Shown: piece after piece, positions 25,081 to 34,220 of the stretch
How the letters are laid out: every line of letters begins with the position of its first letter
Numbering within the stretch: position 1 is the first letter of the stretch
DNA from: 0-14-0-80-60-11 sp049322355
Lineage (GTDB): Bacteria > Desulfobacterota > Desulfobaccia > Desulfobaccales > 0-14-0-80-60-11
Reading direction: 5' to 3'
Assembly (NCBI GenBank): GCA_049322355.1
Contig: JBMORG010000010.1
Location: forward strand, 1-64,000
DNA length: 64,000 nucleotides
The notes under the pieces: generated by a model
The model's database searches: none
Seen by the model: the letters and a program-made list of their open reading frames with translations, nothing else
What the model was told of the DNA's origin: nothing
Translations under genes and position numbers: made by a program

Positions 25081-26238
25081 ATGCCAGGATTTGAACTCAT
25101 CGGGAACGAAGAATTTCTCGAAATTAAGGAAATTTTCGATAAAAGCAGGATACTCTTCCGTCATAGTTTTGACCCTCTGCGAAACGGGGTCTACAAAGTG
25201 AGGGACTTTGAACAGGCCTTCGCTCAGAGGATGCAGGTCGACCATGCCCTGGCGGTAACCTCGGGTACGGCGGCCCTCCGGGTGGCGCTGGCGGCCCTGG
25301 GGATCGGTGCCGGGGATGAGGTCATTACCCAGAGTTTCACCTTTGTAGCCACCGTGGAAGCCATCATTGAATCAGGGGCGACGCCCATCATCGCAGAAGT
25401 TGACGATACCCTGAATATGGACCCGGCCGATTTGCGCAAAAAGATCTCTCCCCGAACCAAAGCCGTTATTGTGGTGCACATGCTGGGCACCCCTTGCCGG
25501 ATGGCTGAGGTTCTGGCAGTCACGCGGGAGCTTAACCTCCCGGTTATCGAGGACACGGCCTGGGGGTGCGGCGGCACCTTGCAGGGACAATATTTGGGGA
25601 CAATCGGCGATATCGGCACCTTTAGTTTTGATTTTGCCAAAACCATGACCACCGGCGAAGGCGGCATGGTGGTGACCCGTGACCAAGGCATCTACGAGCG
25701 GGCCGCGGCCTACCATGACCACGGGCACGAAAACAACCCTAATTTGCCCCGCTGGGAGGATTCCAGAAGCGGCAGCGGTTTCAACTACCGCATGAACGAA
25801 CTCCAGGGGGCGGTGGGCTTGGCCCAACTGCGCAAGCTGGATCAGGTCATCGCCGCCCAGCGGCAGAATCGGGATGCCATCTTCCAGGCCATCAAACATC
25901 TTTCCGGTATCCAGCTCCGGAGTGAGCCAGCCGGGGCAAACGGTACCGCCGATGCCCTGGTCTTCTTTGTCAAAGATAACACCTTGGCCCGGGCCTGTCG
26001 TGACTCTTTAGTAAAGCAGGGGCTCGGGACCAAGATCCTGCCTGAAGCCATCACCTGGCACTTTGCCGGCACCTGGGATCACATGCCGTCCCTGGTTAAG
26101 GCGCATGGCGACCTTTCCAAGGCCTTTCCCCAGTCATTGGCCTGGCTTCGCCGATCCGTGGCGCTCCCCATCATGGTAAAGATGGCGCCGGAAACTCCTG
26201 AGAAAATGCGGCAGGCCCTGGAAGCGGTATTAACCTGA
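25081..26238 (+). CDS. kdnA: DegT-type PLP aminotransferase, probable KdnA (8-amino-Kdo)
   Basis: 385 residues, starting MPGFELIGNEEF. It has the fold-type I pattern TSGTAALRVAL, the PLP-phosphate and Asp region VIEDTAWGCGG, and the Schiff-base lysine K187 (DFAKTMTTGEGG). The N terminus and the VVHMLGTPCRM and YHDHGHENN regions resemble what I recall of Shewanella KdnA, which aminates 8-oxo-Kdo. The ATG at 25081 follows GGGGGAG; the open frame upstream to 24916 overlaps the methyltransferase and is not coding. KdnB lies one gene upstream. The exact substrate is an inference from this pairing. Confidence 0.75.
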   Translation: MPGFELIGNEEFLEIKEIFDKSRILFRHSFDPLRNGVYKVRDFEQAFAQRMQVDHALAVTSGTAALRVALAALGIGAGDEVITQSFTFVATVEAIIESGATPIIAEVDDTLNMDPADLRKKISPRTKAVIVVHMLGTPCRMAEVLAVTRELNLPVIEDTAWGCGGTLQGQYLGTIGDIGTFSFDFAKTMTTGEGGMVVTRDQGIYERAAAYHDHGHENNPNLPRWEDSRSGSGFNYRMNELQGAVGLAQLRKLDQVIAAQRQNRDAIFQAIKHLSGIQLRSEPAGANGTADALVFFVKDNTLARACRDSLVKQGLGTKILPEAITWHFAGTWDHMPSLVKAHGDLSKAFPQSLAWLRRSVALPIMVKMAPETPEKMRQALEAVLT

Positions 26239-26272
26239 TCCCGGATCAACTCAGTTCGCACAGGTTAAGGCC

Positions 26273-26929
26273 ATGAATCCCTCGATATCCATCATCATCG
26301 CGGCTTACAATGTTGAGAAATACATCGGCCGCGCCCTTAGGTCCATCTTGAGTCAGAGCCTGGACCGGAAGTCCTATGAAATTATCGTAATCAATGACTG
26401 CAGTACTGACCGCACCAGGTTTGCCTTGGAGGTCTTTGCCGATGAAATCCGGCAGGTGCACAATGAGGTCCGACTGGGGCTCCCAGGTTCCCTGAACCGG
26501 GGCATCCGGCGGGCCAAAGGCCGGTTTATCGTGCGGCTGGACGCCGATGACTACGTGCATGAAGATTTCCTCAAGATCCTGGAACTGCATCTCCAGTTAA
26601 ATGAGGATGTTGACGCGGTAGCCTGTGATTATCTGCTGGTTGACGATTCGGAGCGGGTTCTGGCGCGGAAGAACTGTATGGAGGACCCCATCGCTTGCGG
26701 CATCATGTTTCGGATCGAGCATCTCATCGATATCGGCCTCTACGATGAGGATTTCCTCTGCCAGGAAGATAAAGACCTCAGGCTGCGATTCGAAAAAAAA
26801 TATTCTGTGGAACGGGTAAGACTGCCGCTCTATCGCTACCGGAAACATGATAATAATATGAGCAACGACAGCGAGAAAATGGAGCGTTTTTACTGCCTGC
26901 TCAGCGAAAAGCATAACCACCAGGAGTGA
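26273..26929 (+). CDS. Family 2 glycosyltransferase
   Basis: 218 residues of GT-A type. It opens with ISIIIAAYNVEKYIGRAL, has NDCSTDRT (nucleotide binding), the D-x-D-like RLDADDYVHED and a C-terminal QEDKDLRLRFEKKY region where the catalytic base is expected. It is short for the family but contains all core motifs and has no membrane segment. It would transfer one sugar from a nucleotide donor during assembly of the repeat unit at the inner-membrane face. Confidence 0.85.
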   Translation: MNPSISIIIAAYNVEKYIGRALRSILSQSLDRKSYEIIVINDCSTDRTRFALEVFADEIRQVHNEVRLGLPGSLNRGIRRAKGRFIVRLDADDYVHEDFLKILELHLQLNEDVDAVACDYLLVDDSERVLARKNCMEDPIACGIMFRIEHLIDIGLYDEDFLCQEDKDLRLRFEKKYSVERVRLPLYRYRKHDNNMSNDSEKMERFYCLLSEKHNHQE

Positions 26930-26930
26930 T

Positions 26931-27989
26931 ATGACCGGCATCAAGATCGGTGACCAGTTTATTTCTGCGGCTTCCCGGCCGTATGTCATTGCTGAGATCG
27001 GGGTCAATCATGAAGGGTCTTTGACCAAGGCCTTGGAATTGATTGAACTGGCTCATGCCGGCGGCGCCGACGCCGTCAAGTTTCAAACCTATAAGGCTGA
27101 AACCCTGGCTTCCAGACACAGTCCGGCTTATTGGGACCTCAGCCAGGAGCCCATCACCAGTCAGTACGAATTATTCAAGAAACATGACCGCTTCGGCGAC
27201 CGGGAGTATGAGCGCTTGGCAGAGCATTGCCGTCAGGTGGGTATCCACTTTTTATCCACACCGTTTGACGAGCGCGCCGTGGATTTTCTCACCCCCTTGA
27301 TGCCCTGCCTGAAGATCGCCTCCGCCGATATTACCAATGTGCCGCTTTTGCGCAAAATCGCCGCCCAAGGGAAGCCGGTTTTGCTTTCCACCGGTGCGTC
27401 CACGTTGGCGGAAATCGACCTGGCGGTGGCGGAAATGAAGGCCTCAGGTTGTGAAGCCGTGGCTTTGCTCCATTGCGTCCTCAACTATCCCACGCCTTAT
27501 CAAAACGCCCACCTCAATATGATTACCGGTTTAGCCCGGGCCTATCCTAACCATGTCATCGGGTATTCTGACCATACCCGGCCGGACCAGAGGATGTTAG
27601 TGCTGACTGCGGCCTACCTGAAGGGAGCCCGGATCATTGAAAAACATTTCACCTTTGACAAGACACTGCCGGGCAACGACCATTACCATGCCATGGATGT
27701 GGAGGATCTGAAGCGGTTTCGGGCGAACCTGGATCTGCTGGCGGAGGTCGAAGGCAGCGAGCACAAGGCCCCGCTCCAGGATGAGGCCCCGGCCCGGAAG
27801 AACGCCCGGCGCAGTATCGTGCTGAACCGGTCGGTGGCTCCAGGGACTACTCTGACGGCTGAGATGCTTATCTGCAAACGTCCCGCTTTCGGCATCAGTC
27901 CCATTCATTGGGATGAGGTGATTGGCAAAAAAGCCGCTAGAGCCCTGGAAAATGACCATATCCTGACTTGGGCGGATTTGTCGGAATAG
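26931..27989 (+). CDS. NeuB-family nonulosonic acid synthase
   Basis: 352 residues: an N-terminal TIM-barrel synthase domain (IAEIGVNHEGSLTKALELI, DAVKFQTYKAETL, LKIASADITNVPLL, IGYSDHT) followed by a C-terminal antifreeze-like SAF domain (from about 285, RRSIVLNRSVAPGTTLT). This is the layout of NeuB, PseI and LegI, which condense phosphoenolpyruvate with an N-acetylated hexose or a 6-deoxyhexose to make a nine-carbon acid. Which sugar it uses is not evident: no PseB/PseC or LegB/LegC set is seen. It starts 1 bp after the glycosyltransferase stop, and a cytidylyltransferase lies three genes on. Confidence 0.88.
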   Translation: MTGIKIGDQFISAASRPYVIAEIGVNHEGSLTKALELIELAHAGGADAVKFQTYKAETLASRHSPAYWDLSQEPITSQYELFKKHDRFGDREYERLAEHCRQVGIHFLSTPFDERAVDFLTPLMPCLKIASADITNVPLLRKIAAQGKPVLLSTGASTLAEIDLAVAEMKASGCEAVALLHCVLNYPTPYQNAHLNMITGLARAYPNHVIGYSDHTRPDQRMLVLTAAYLKGARIIEKHFTFDKTLPGNDHYHAMDVEDLKRFRANLDLLAEVEGSEHKAPLQDEAPARKNARRSIVLNRSVAPGTTLTAEMLICKRPAFGISPIHWDEVIGKKAARALENDHILTWADLSE

Positions 27990-28002
27990 AAAAGGGGTTC
28001 GA

Positions 28003-29133
28003 ATGATTAGCATTTCCAAAATTTTGCGGCAAGCTTACCGCGACTACAAGGCCAATCAGGCCATAGACCTGGGGCAATTGGAGCGCGGTCTGGCCAATAG
28101 AAATAATAATGCGGACCCACAGCAGCAAGAGGAAATTATCCGAAGGATCATTGAGGCTTACCATCAGGCGCTTAGCATTGACGAGGGGTCGCTGCCCCCG
28201 GCATACCGGGTGGGCGGCGCGTGGCGCGAAGATATCCGCAGGCGGCGGCAGGATTACCTGGACTCGCTGGATGCCGGCGACGTGAAAGCCCTGGAAGGCT
28301 TATTCGCCAATTTTTTTCGGAACAATGGCGTGGCGGGGCTCTGGGAGTATGGTTATTACGAGGAAATTGTAAACGGCGGCAAGAAAACCCGTAAGAATTT
28401 CGTGGCCGCCATCCTGAGCGATTATCGGGTCTGGCAAGATCTGGTGGAGAACGCCACTCTGGCCGACGCTGCCCCTCCCGGCGTTGGCAATCCCTGGGGC
28501 TATTTTCTGGAAAATCAATTAATTATGCCCAATTCCCTGCGGCATCATTACACTGCCCGCAAAGTTCAGAATATTCTGCAAGACGTGCCGCGTCCGGTGG
28601 TGGCCGAGATAGGCGGAGGCTATGGCGGGTTCGCCTACCATTTATTGAAATGGGAAAAACCGTGTACCTATATCGGGTTTGACATACCCATAATTCTGGC
28701 AATGCAGACTTATTATTTGATGAATGCCTATCCAGCCAAAAAATTCTTGCTATTTGAAAATCCGGAGATACGCCTTACTAAAAATATCATTGATCAATAT
28801 GACATAATTTTGCTGCCTAATTTCCACTTGCCGCGGCTGGCCGATAATACCGTAGATCTCTTCATCAATACGAACAGCTTATCGGAAATGGACTACGCCA
28901 CCGTCAAAGAGTACCTCAGCCAGGTGGGACGCACCTGCAAGCGGTATTTCTTTCATGAAAACAGTGACCGGGAAGTTTTCAATACCGGAGGTCACCTGGA
29001 AGTCGCGGCGTCTCAATTTCCGGTTCCAGACCATTTCAAGTGCCTGGATAAACATTATTCCCCCTGGGGAGGGGGGAGCGGCCGGCAGCGGGAGTATCTG
29101 TATGAGCGGTTCTCCTCTGAAAACTGCGCATAG
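28003..29133 (+). CDS. Putative sugar O-methyltransferase
   Basis: 376 residues. A long helical N-terminal part precedes a SAM-binding core with VVAEIGGGYGGFAYHLLK (about 198-215), the distinctive glycine-rich motif of the putative sugar O-methyltransferase family known from surface-polysaccharide loci. FINTNSLSEMDYATVKEYL matches the later conserved region. It probably methylates a sugar hydroxyl of the glycan. Its 3' end overlaps the next gene by 32 bp. Confidence 0.75.
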   Translation: MISISKILRQAYRDYKANQAIDLGQLERGLANRNNNADPQQQEEIIRRIIEAYHQALSIDEGSLPPAYRVGGAWREDIRRRRQDYLDSLDAGDVKALEGLFANFFRNNGVAGLWEYGYYEEIVNGGKKTRKNFVAAILSDYRVWQDLVENATLADAAPPGVGNPWGYFLENQLIMPNSLRHHYTARKVQNILQDVPRPVVAEIGGGYGGFAYHLLKWEKPCTYIGFDIPIILAMQTYYLMNAYPAKKFLLFENPEIRLTKNIIDQYDIILLPNFHLPRLADNTVDLFINTNSLSEMDYATVKEYLSQVGRTCKRYFFHENSDREVFNTGGHLEVAASQFPVPDHFKCLDKHYSPWGGGSGRQREYLYERFSSENCA

Positions 29134-30241
29134 GTCCACCATACTCCTATGCGCCACCGATGCCGGGGGAGTCCGCAATATTGCTCCGCTGATCCCGGTC
29201 TGCGTCCGCCAAGGCCTCCGGCCGTTGCTGCTTACCTCGAAGGCCAGATTGGGGTTGTTCGGCGATGTCCTCAGCGATACCGAGACGCTGATAGTGGAGG
29301 ACAGGTCCGCGGCAGAATGGAGTAATATTCTGGAACAGGTGCAACCCCGGGCATTTATTGCCGGGACAACCCGTTTTGCCAGCCCGGACCGGCAGATGAC
29401 TCCCATGGCCAGATCCTTGGGGATCAGAACCGTGGTGGTGCTGGATGACTGGACCAACTATCGCTACCGGTTTGCGGACCTGAACAACGGCAAGTTGGTC
29501 TATTTGCCCGATGCCATTGCCGCAGCGGACCGGCAGGCCAGAGAAGAGGCCATCGCTGAGGGCGTGCCGGCCCACATCTGCCATGTTACCGGAAGTCCGG
29601 CTCTGTCAGAATTGACTAAGTTGGGACAAACCCTGGCGGAGTCGCCTCCGGCGGTGCCAGATATTCTTCAAGGCGCCAAAGGGCGGCCGGTTATCACCTT
29701 TTTATCGGAAACCCATGCGGCCGACTACGGGACCCACCCTGGAGCCGTGGGTTTGATGGGGCCTTACATCGGCTACACGGAAATTACGGTGCGCCAGGCT
29801 ATAATCGAGATTTTGGGGCGCATGGCTATCCCGCTGATCCTGGTGGAGAAGTTGCACCCGGCCGGCGAATCCCAGGAAATCGAAGGTCCTCTTCCGGACA
29901 ACGTGGATTATCGCGTAACAAAGGATGCCGCTTTATGGCCCCTGATGTGGCACAGCCATGTGGTCATCGGCATGCGCACCATGGCCTTGCTGGAGGCCAG
30001 CATTTTGGGATGCCGGGCCGTCTCTTTCCAACCTGGCATGCTGGGCCGAGAAAGCTGCACCGCGGTGCGCCTGGGTTTAATGCCGAATTTAGCCCGGGCG
30101 TCGGACCTGGAAGCTTGGCTCGCGGCTCAGTTGACCGATCAAGAAGAAAGGCCCCGGGTTATTAAACTGTACCCTTTTGCGGCGCCGGATGCGGCCCGCC
30201 GGGTCTTAAATCTGGCTTTGGACCACGAGGGAAATTCGTGA
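29102..30241 (+). CDS. Unknown GT-B-like protein of the NeuB cassette
   Basis: 379 residues with no family I can name. The N-terminal half looks like a Rossmann domain (TILLCATDAGGVRNIAPLIP), and the C-terminal half has a second one with a GT-B-like ending (WPLMWHSHVVIGMRTMALLE, then GCRAVSFQPG). This two-domain form is shared by PseG-type nucleotide-sugar hydrolases and 2-epimerases, so it may take their place beside NeuB; this is inference. The ATG at 29102 has GGGAG 7 bp upstream, inside the end of the methyltransferase gene. Confidence 0.6.
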   Translation: MSGSPLKTAHRSTILLCATDAGGVRNIAPLIPVCVRQGLRPLLLTSKARLGLFGDVLSDTETLIVEDRSAAEWSNILEQVQPRAFIAGTTRFASPDRQMTPMARSLGIRTVVVLDDWTNYRYRFADLNNGKLVYLPDAIAAADRQAREEAIAEGVPAHICHVTGSPALSELTKLGQTLAESPPAVPDILQGAKGRPVITFLSETHAADYGTHPGAVGLMGPYIGYTEITVRQAIIEILGRMAIPLILVEKLHPAGESQEIEGPLPDNVDYRVTKDAALWPLMWHSHVVIGMRTMALLEASILGCRAVSFQPGMLGRESCTAVRLGLMPNLARASDLEAWLAAQLTDQEERPRVIKLYPFAAPDAARRVLNLALDHEGNS

Positions 30242-30990
30242 AAATTGCCGCCACCATTCAGGCCCGCATGGGCTCCACCCGGCTGCCGGGGAAGGTCCTA
30301 AAACCCATTTTGGGCAAACCCATGCTAGCCTTGCAGATCGAACGGATTCAACAATGCCGGTTGATCGATGAGATCATTATTGCCACCACTGTGGCCCCAC
30401 AGGACGAAGCCATAGTCACCCTGGCCCGGGAACTAGGGGTCAACTACTTCCGGGGCAGCGAAGACGACGTAATCGGCAGGGTTGTGGGAGCCTTGAAGGC
30501 GTTCGCGGTGGACCTCCATGTGGAATTTATGGGCGATAATCCTATCCCCGACCCTTTATTGGTGGACGCTATTATCGGTTATTATTTGAAAAACGCCGAC
30601 CGTTATGACTATGTCACCAACGCTTTGAAGACCACGTATGCGCCTGGCTTTGAAGTCTTTGTTTATCCGGCGGCGGTGCTGTACGACGCCGAGAGCCGGA
30701 TCACCGAGCCCAAACTTCGGGAACACGTGGGCATTCACATCAACCGTTACCCGGACCGCTATCGTCTCTGTAACCTGGAGGCGCCGCCCTGGTACTATTA
30801 TCCGAACCTGCACCTGGAGGTGGACACGCCAGAAGATTTCGCGGTGATTACCGCCATCTTCGAGCATTTTTACTTAAATAATCCTGGGTTCACCATGTCT
30901 CAGGTGATCGATTTCATGAAGGCTAATCCGGATTTGTTGGCCGCCAACGCCCAGGTGGAAAGACGCTGGAAGGCCTTCCGGCAGGATTAG
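30238..30990 (+). CDS. SpsF-type cytidylyltransferase
   Basis: 250 residues. The nucleotidyltransferase signature AATIQARMGSTRLPGKVL (about 4-21) and the later GDNPIPDPLLVD and LHLEVDTPEDF regions match SpsF/CMP-sugar transferase proteins. These activate acidic sugars with CMP or serve in spore-coat-like glycan synthesis. It starts with GTG overlapping the preceding stop by 4 bp, so it is tightly coupled to the NeuB cassette and is a candidate to activate the NeuB product. Confidence 0.8.
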   Translation: MKIAATIQARMGSTRLPGKVLKPILGKPMLALQIERIQQCRLIDEIIIATTVAPQDEAIVTLARELGVNYFRGSEDDVIGRVVGALKAFAVDLHVEFMGDNPIPDPLLVDAIIGYYLKNADRYDYVTNALKTTYAPGFEVFVYPAAVLYDAESRITEPKLREHVGIHINRYPDRYRLCNLEAPPWYYYPNLHLEVDTPEDFAVITAIFEHFYLNNPGFTMSQVIDFMKANPDLLAANAQVERRWKAFRQD

Positions 30991-30994
30991 TTTA

Positions 30995-31993
30995 GTGCAG
31001 AAGCCCATCTGGCGTGCCGCAATTGTAGGTTGTGGCAAGATAGCTGGTCTGAAAGACCGTCCCCGGGAGCATGGCGTGGTCACCACCCATGCCCAGGCTT
31101 ACCACCGGCACCCCGGCTTTGCAATGGCTGCCGTGGTCAGCCAACCTCTGGCGGATGCCTGGCGGTTCCAGGAAATTTGGTCGGTTCCCCAGGTCTATGC
31201 CTCCATCGGGGAGATGCTGGCTCAGGAATATCTTGATGTCGTCAGCATTTGCACGCCAAATGAATTTCATTTTCTCCAGGCCCAAGAAATCCTCCTGGGA
31301 CCTAACAGGCCCAAGGTGTTGTTTATCGAGAAACCGGTTTGCCTCAAGGCCACGGAACTGCATGAACTTTTAGAAATCTCCCGACAAACCGGGGTTGCCG
31401 TCCTAGTCAATCACACCCGCCGCTTCGATCCCGCCCACCTTCAATCCGCCGAATTAATCCAATCCGGCCAGCTGGGATTACTCTTGATGGGGCGGGGTGT
31501 CTATTATGGCGGATGGATGCACAACGGGGTTCATTTCATTGATACTTTGCGCATGTTAATGAATGCAGAACCCGTCATTGTCTCGGCCTCTCCCGGCAAA
31601 GCTCCTTCCGGGAAACCCGGGGATCAGAACCTGGATGTGCACTTGGCCCTGGGCCAGGCGCCAGTGGCGGTGGAAAGTTTCGATGAAGCCTATTATCAGC
31701 TCTTCGAAATGGAATTACGGTTCGAGCGCGGGCGTCTCCGTTTTCTCGATTTTGGCAGCCGAATTTATCTGGAGCAGGTCCAGATAAATGAGATCGGGGA
31801 ACGGGAATTGGTACCCATGTCTGGGTCTCCCCTGCAAGGCCTGGATTCACCGCTGTCGGCAGCAATGCAAGCCATCGATGCGGAACTGCGCGGGCATTCC
31901 CGGTTAAAAGAATTGGGAGTGGACTTGGCTAGCGCCTCAGGGACCATGAACCTTATCTGGCGCGCCCGGGAGTTGGCGGCGGCGCAAGCTTGA
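30995..31993 (+). CDS. Gfo/Idh/MocA-family oxidoreductase
   Basis: 332 residues. The N-terminal Rossmann motif AAIVGCGKIAG is followed by the family's conserved FIEKPVCL (catalytic EKP) and, further on, GWMHNGVHFIDTLRML with the catalytic-region His. Such enzymes oxidise or reduce sugar hydroxyls with NAD(P). The start is GTG, 4 bp after the cytidylyltransferase stop. With the aminotransferase at 32107 it could form a keto-then-amino sugar pair. Confidence 0.85.
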   Translation: MQKPIWRAAIVGCGKIAGLKDRPREHGVVTTHAQAYHRHPGFAMAAVVSQPLADAWRFQEIWSVPQVYASIGEMLAQEYLDVVSICTPNEFHFLQAQEILLGPNRPKVLFIEKPVCLKATELHELLEISRQTGVAVLVNHTRRFDPAHLQSAELIQSGQLGLLLMGRGVYYGGWMHNGVHFIDTLRMLMNAEPVIVSASPGKAPSGKPGDQNLDVHLALGQAPVAVESFDEAYYQLFEMELRFERGRLRFLDFGSRIYLEQVQINEIGERELVPMSGSPLQGLDSPLSAAMQAIDAELRGHSRLKELGVDLASASGTMNLIWRARELAAAQA

Positions 31994-32106
31994 CCTGTCA
32001 AGGGATGCCTGCATGAAATAAATTGCCTGGCCGGACGGTCGAATCATGGTGGCCTGAGCGTCGGCAACAGGGATGATACCAACCAAAGATCGGGAAATTA
32101 CCTTTC

Positions 32107-33411
32107 ATGTTTACCAACAAAGACCTTGCCATAAATGGTGGCCCGCCGGTGCGCACCAAGCCCTGGTTGGACAATTTTACCATTGGAGAAGAAGAGAAAC
32201 AGGCAGCCCGGCGGGCGCTGGATAGCGGCTATCTCTCCCTGTTTGAAGGCTCTCACGCTCCCGACCCCCCTTTCAGTTTTTGGGGCGGCCCCGAGGTCCA
32301 GCAACTGGAGAAAGAGTGGTGTGCCTATTACGGAGTCAAATACGCGGTTAGCATGAACAGCGCCACCTCGGGCCTTTATGCGGCCATCGGGGCGTTAGGC
32401 CTGGGTTATGGCGATGAGGTGATCGTATCGCCATACACCATGTCGGCTTGTGCAGTATGTACGCTGATGTATGGGGCGATCCCCATTTTTGCCGACGTCT
32501 GTCTAGAAACCGGCAGCCTGGACCCGGTCTCCATTGAAGCACATCTAACCCCGCGTACCAAAGCCGTAGTCGTGGTGCACCAATTTGGCATTCCCGCGGA
32601 CATGGACCGGATCATGGCCCTGGCCCAAAAGCATGATCTTAAGGTTATTGAAGATTGCGCCCAGGCCCACGGCGCCATATATCGCGGCAAATATGTGGGC
32701 ACCATTGGCGATATCGGGGTCTTTAGCCTCAATGTCAACAAAACCATCCAGGTAGGCGAAGGCGCTGTGTGCGTAACCAATGATGACGACTTGCGCTACC
32801 GGTTGGCCCTGATTCGGAATCATGGCGAAGCGGTGGTGGAGCCGGCGGGTTATGAAGACATTACCAATATTATCGGCTTTAATTACCGGCTGACCGAAGT
32901 GGCAGCGGCCATGGCCACCGAACAGCTGAAAAAGCTGGATAAATTGAATGACCGCCGTTTAAATTATGTCCGCCATCTGAGCAATGCTTTGACTCGCTAT
33001 AATTGTCTCGCGGTCCCGCCTGCTTGTCCCCATGGTCCCGGCTGCCAGGACTGCCGGAGCACTTACTATGTTTATCCCCTCCGGTATTTGCCGGAGGTCT
33101 TGGGAATAAAAAGGGAGGAGTTCGCCAAAGTCCTGAATGCGGAGGGGGTTAGATTCTACCAGGGGTATGTCAGGCCGCTTTACTTGCAGCCGGTTTACCA
33201 GCGGAAGACGGCTCTTAAGCAAGGTTATCCTTTCAGCGCTCCGGAAAACCGGGCCAGTGTGACCAACTATTATATGGGAGCCTGCCCCAATGCCGAGAAA
33301 TTACATTTTGAGCAAATGCTCATTAACGAACATGTGCGCCCCCCCCACACTCTTTCTGACATCGAGGATATTATAAGTGCCTTTAAAAAGGTCATTATTG
33401 AGACATCATGA
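32107..33411 (+). CDS. DegT/DnrJ/EryC1 aminotransferase
   Basis: 434 residues. It has SMNSATSGLYAAIGALGLGY (PLP phosphate site), IEDCAQAHGA (Asp to the pyridine N) and the Schiff-base lysine K212 (LNVNKTIQVGEG). A 20-residue Cys-containing loop (CPHGPGCQDC, near 305) is unusual for the family and could bind a metal. It aminates a keto sugar with glutamate as donor, probably the product of the adjacent oxidoreductase. A gap of 113 bp precedes it; its stop overlaps the next start (ATGA). Confidence 0.88.
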   Translation: MFTNKDLAINGGPPVRTKPWLDNFTIGEEEKQAARRALDSGYLSLFEGSHAPDPPFSFWGGPEVQQLEKEWCAYYGVKYAVSMNSATSGLYAAIGALGLGYGDEVIVSPYTMSACAVCTLMYGAIPIFADVCLETGSLDPVSIEAHLTPRTKAVVVVHQFGIPADMDRIMALAQKHDLKVIEDCAQAHGAIYRGKYVGTIGDIGVFSLNVNKTIQVGEGAVCVTNDDDLRYRLALIRNHGEAVVEPAGYEDITNIIGFNYRLTEVAAAMATEQLKKLDKLNDRRLNYVRHLSNALTRYNCLAVPPACPHGPGCQDCRSTYYVYPLRYLPEVLGIKREEFAKVLNAEGVRFYQGYVRPLYLQPVYQRKTALKQGYPFSAPENRASVTNYYMGACPNAEKLHFEQMLINEHVRPPHTLSDIEDIISAFKKVIIETS

Positions 33412-34160
33412 AAAATATTAAGCAGACATTAAAGCAATCTGAAATGATTGTTAATATTTATAAAAATATAAATAATATGTTTTATACTCTCTGCAAAGTG
33501 ATGAGGCGTGAACCGGGTCGTCCTACAGAAAAACGCGATTATTGGGAATCACGGGGGGAAAGATATATTGAAGAGGTCAAATCCATTTATACTAACCCGG
33601 AAGATCCGTATTATTTGGCGCAGTCTGAGATAATCAGAATGTTGGCCGAGGTTCCATGGAAATCGCTTTTAGAGGTGGGATGCGGGTTCGGATTTTATTT
33701 GGAGGCCTTCAGGCAGGCTTTTCCGGAGCGCCTGGTAGTCGGCGTAGATTTTAGCTATTCAAATTTGATTAATGGACTGAAGTATCTGAAAAATCGTCAC
33801 TGCAATGCTCTTATGGCTCAGGCCGACGCCTTTAACTTGCCGTTTATGGATGGTTCATTTGATTTAGTGTTTACTTCCGGTTTGATATGTTGTGTTCATC
33901 CCAAAAAAATACCATTATTCATAAAAGAAATTAAAAGAGTGAGTAATGGTCATTTCCTTTTTGTAGAATACATTGAGGAACATAGCCGGGTGCGGAATAA
34001 TTGGGAAATACCATATCATTTTCATAACTTATCTAAAATATGCTCTTCCCATGGACTGATTATTAAAGAGTCCAAACCCTTTGACGCCTTTACTAAAGAC
34101 CAACAAGGGGTACCGTTATCCTTAACTTGGGCCTTTGATCCCTCCGTCTCTGAGGTCTAA
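33408..34160 (+). CDS. Class I SAM-dependent methyltransferase
   Basis: 250 residues. SLLEVGCGFGFYLEAF (about 85-100) is motif I, with VGVDFSYSNLI and DLVFTSGLICCVHP following in order. The N-terminal 60 residues are helical and basic. The gene is AT-rich against its GC-rich neighbours, so it was probably acquired separately. It overlaps the aminotransferase stop by 4 bp. Acceptor unknown, probably a glycan sugar. Confidence 0.8.
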   Translation: MKNIKQTLKQSEMIVNIYKNINNMFYTLCKVMRREPGRPTEKRDYWESRGERYIEEVKSIYTNPEDPYYLAQSEIIRMLAEVPWKSLLEVGCGFGFYLEAFRQAFPERLVVGVDFSYSNLINGLKYLKNRHCNALMAQADAFNLPFMDGSFDLVFTSGLICCVHPKKIPLFIKEIKRVSNGHFLFVEYIEEHSRVRNNWEIPYHFHNLSKICSSHGLIIKESKPFDAFTKDQQGVPLSLTWAFDPSVSEV

Positions 34161-34220
34161 TAAAATTTATGTATCACATTGCCTGAGATTGGCGTATTAA
34201 AGACTCGAGGAGAACCGGAA

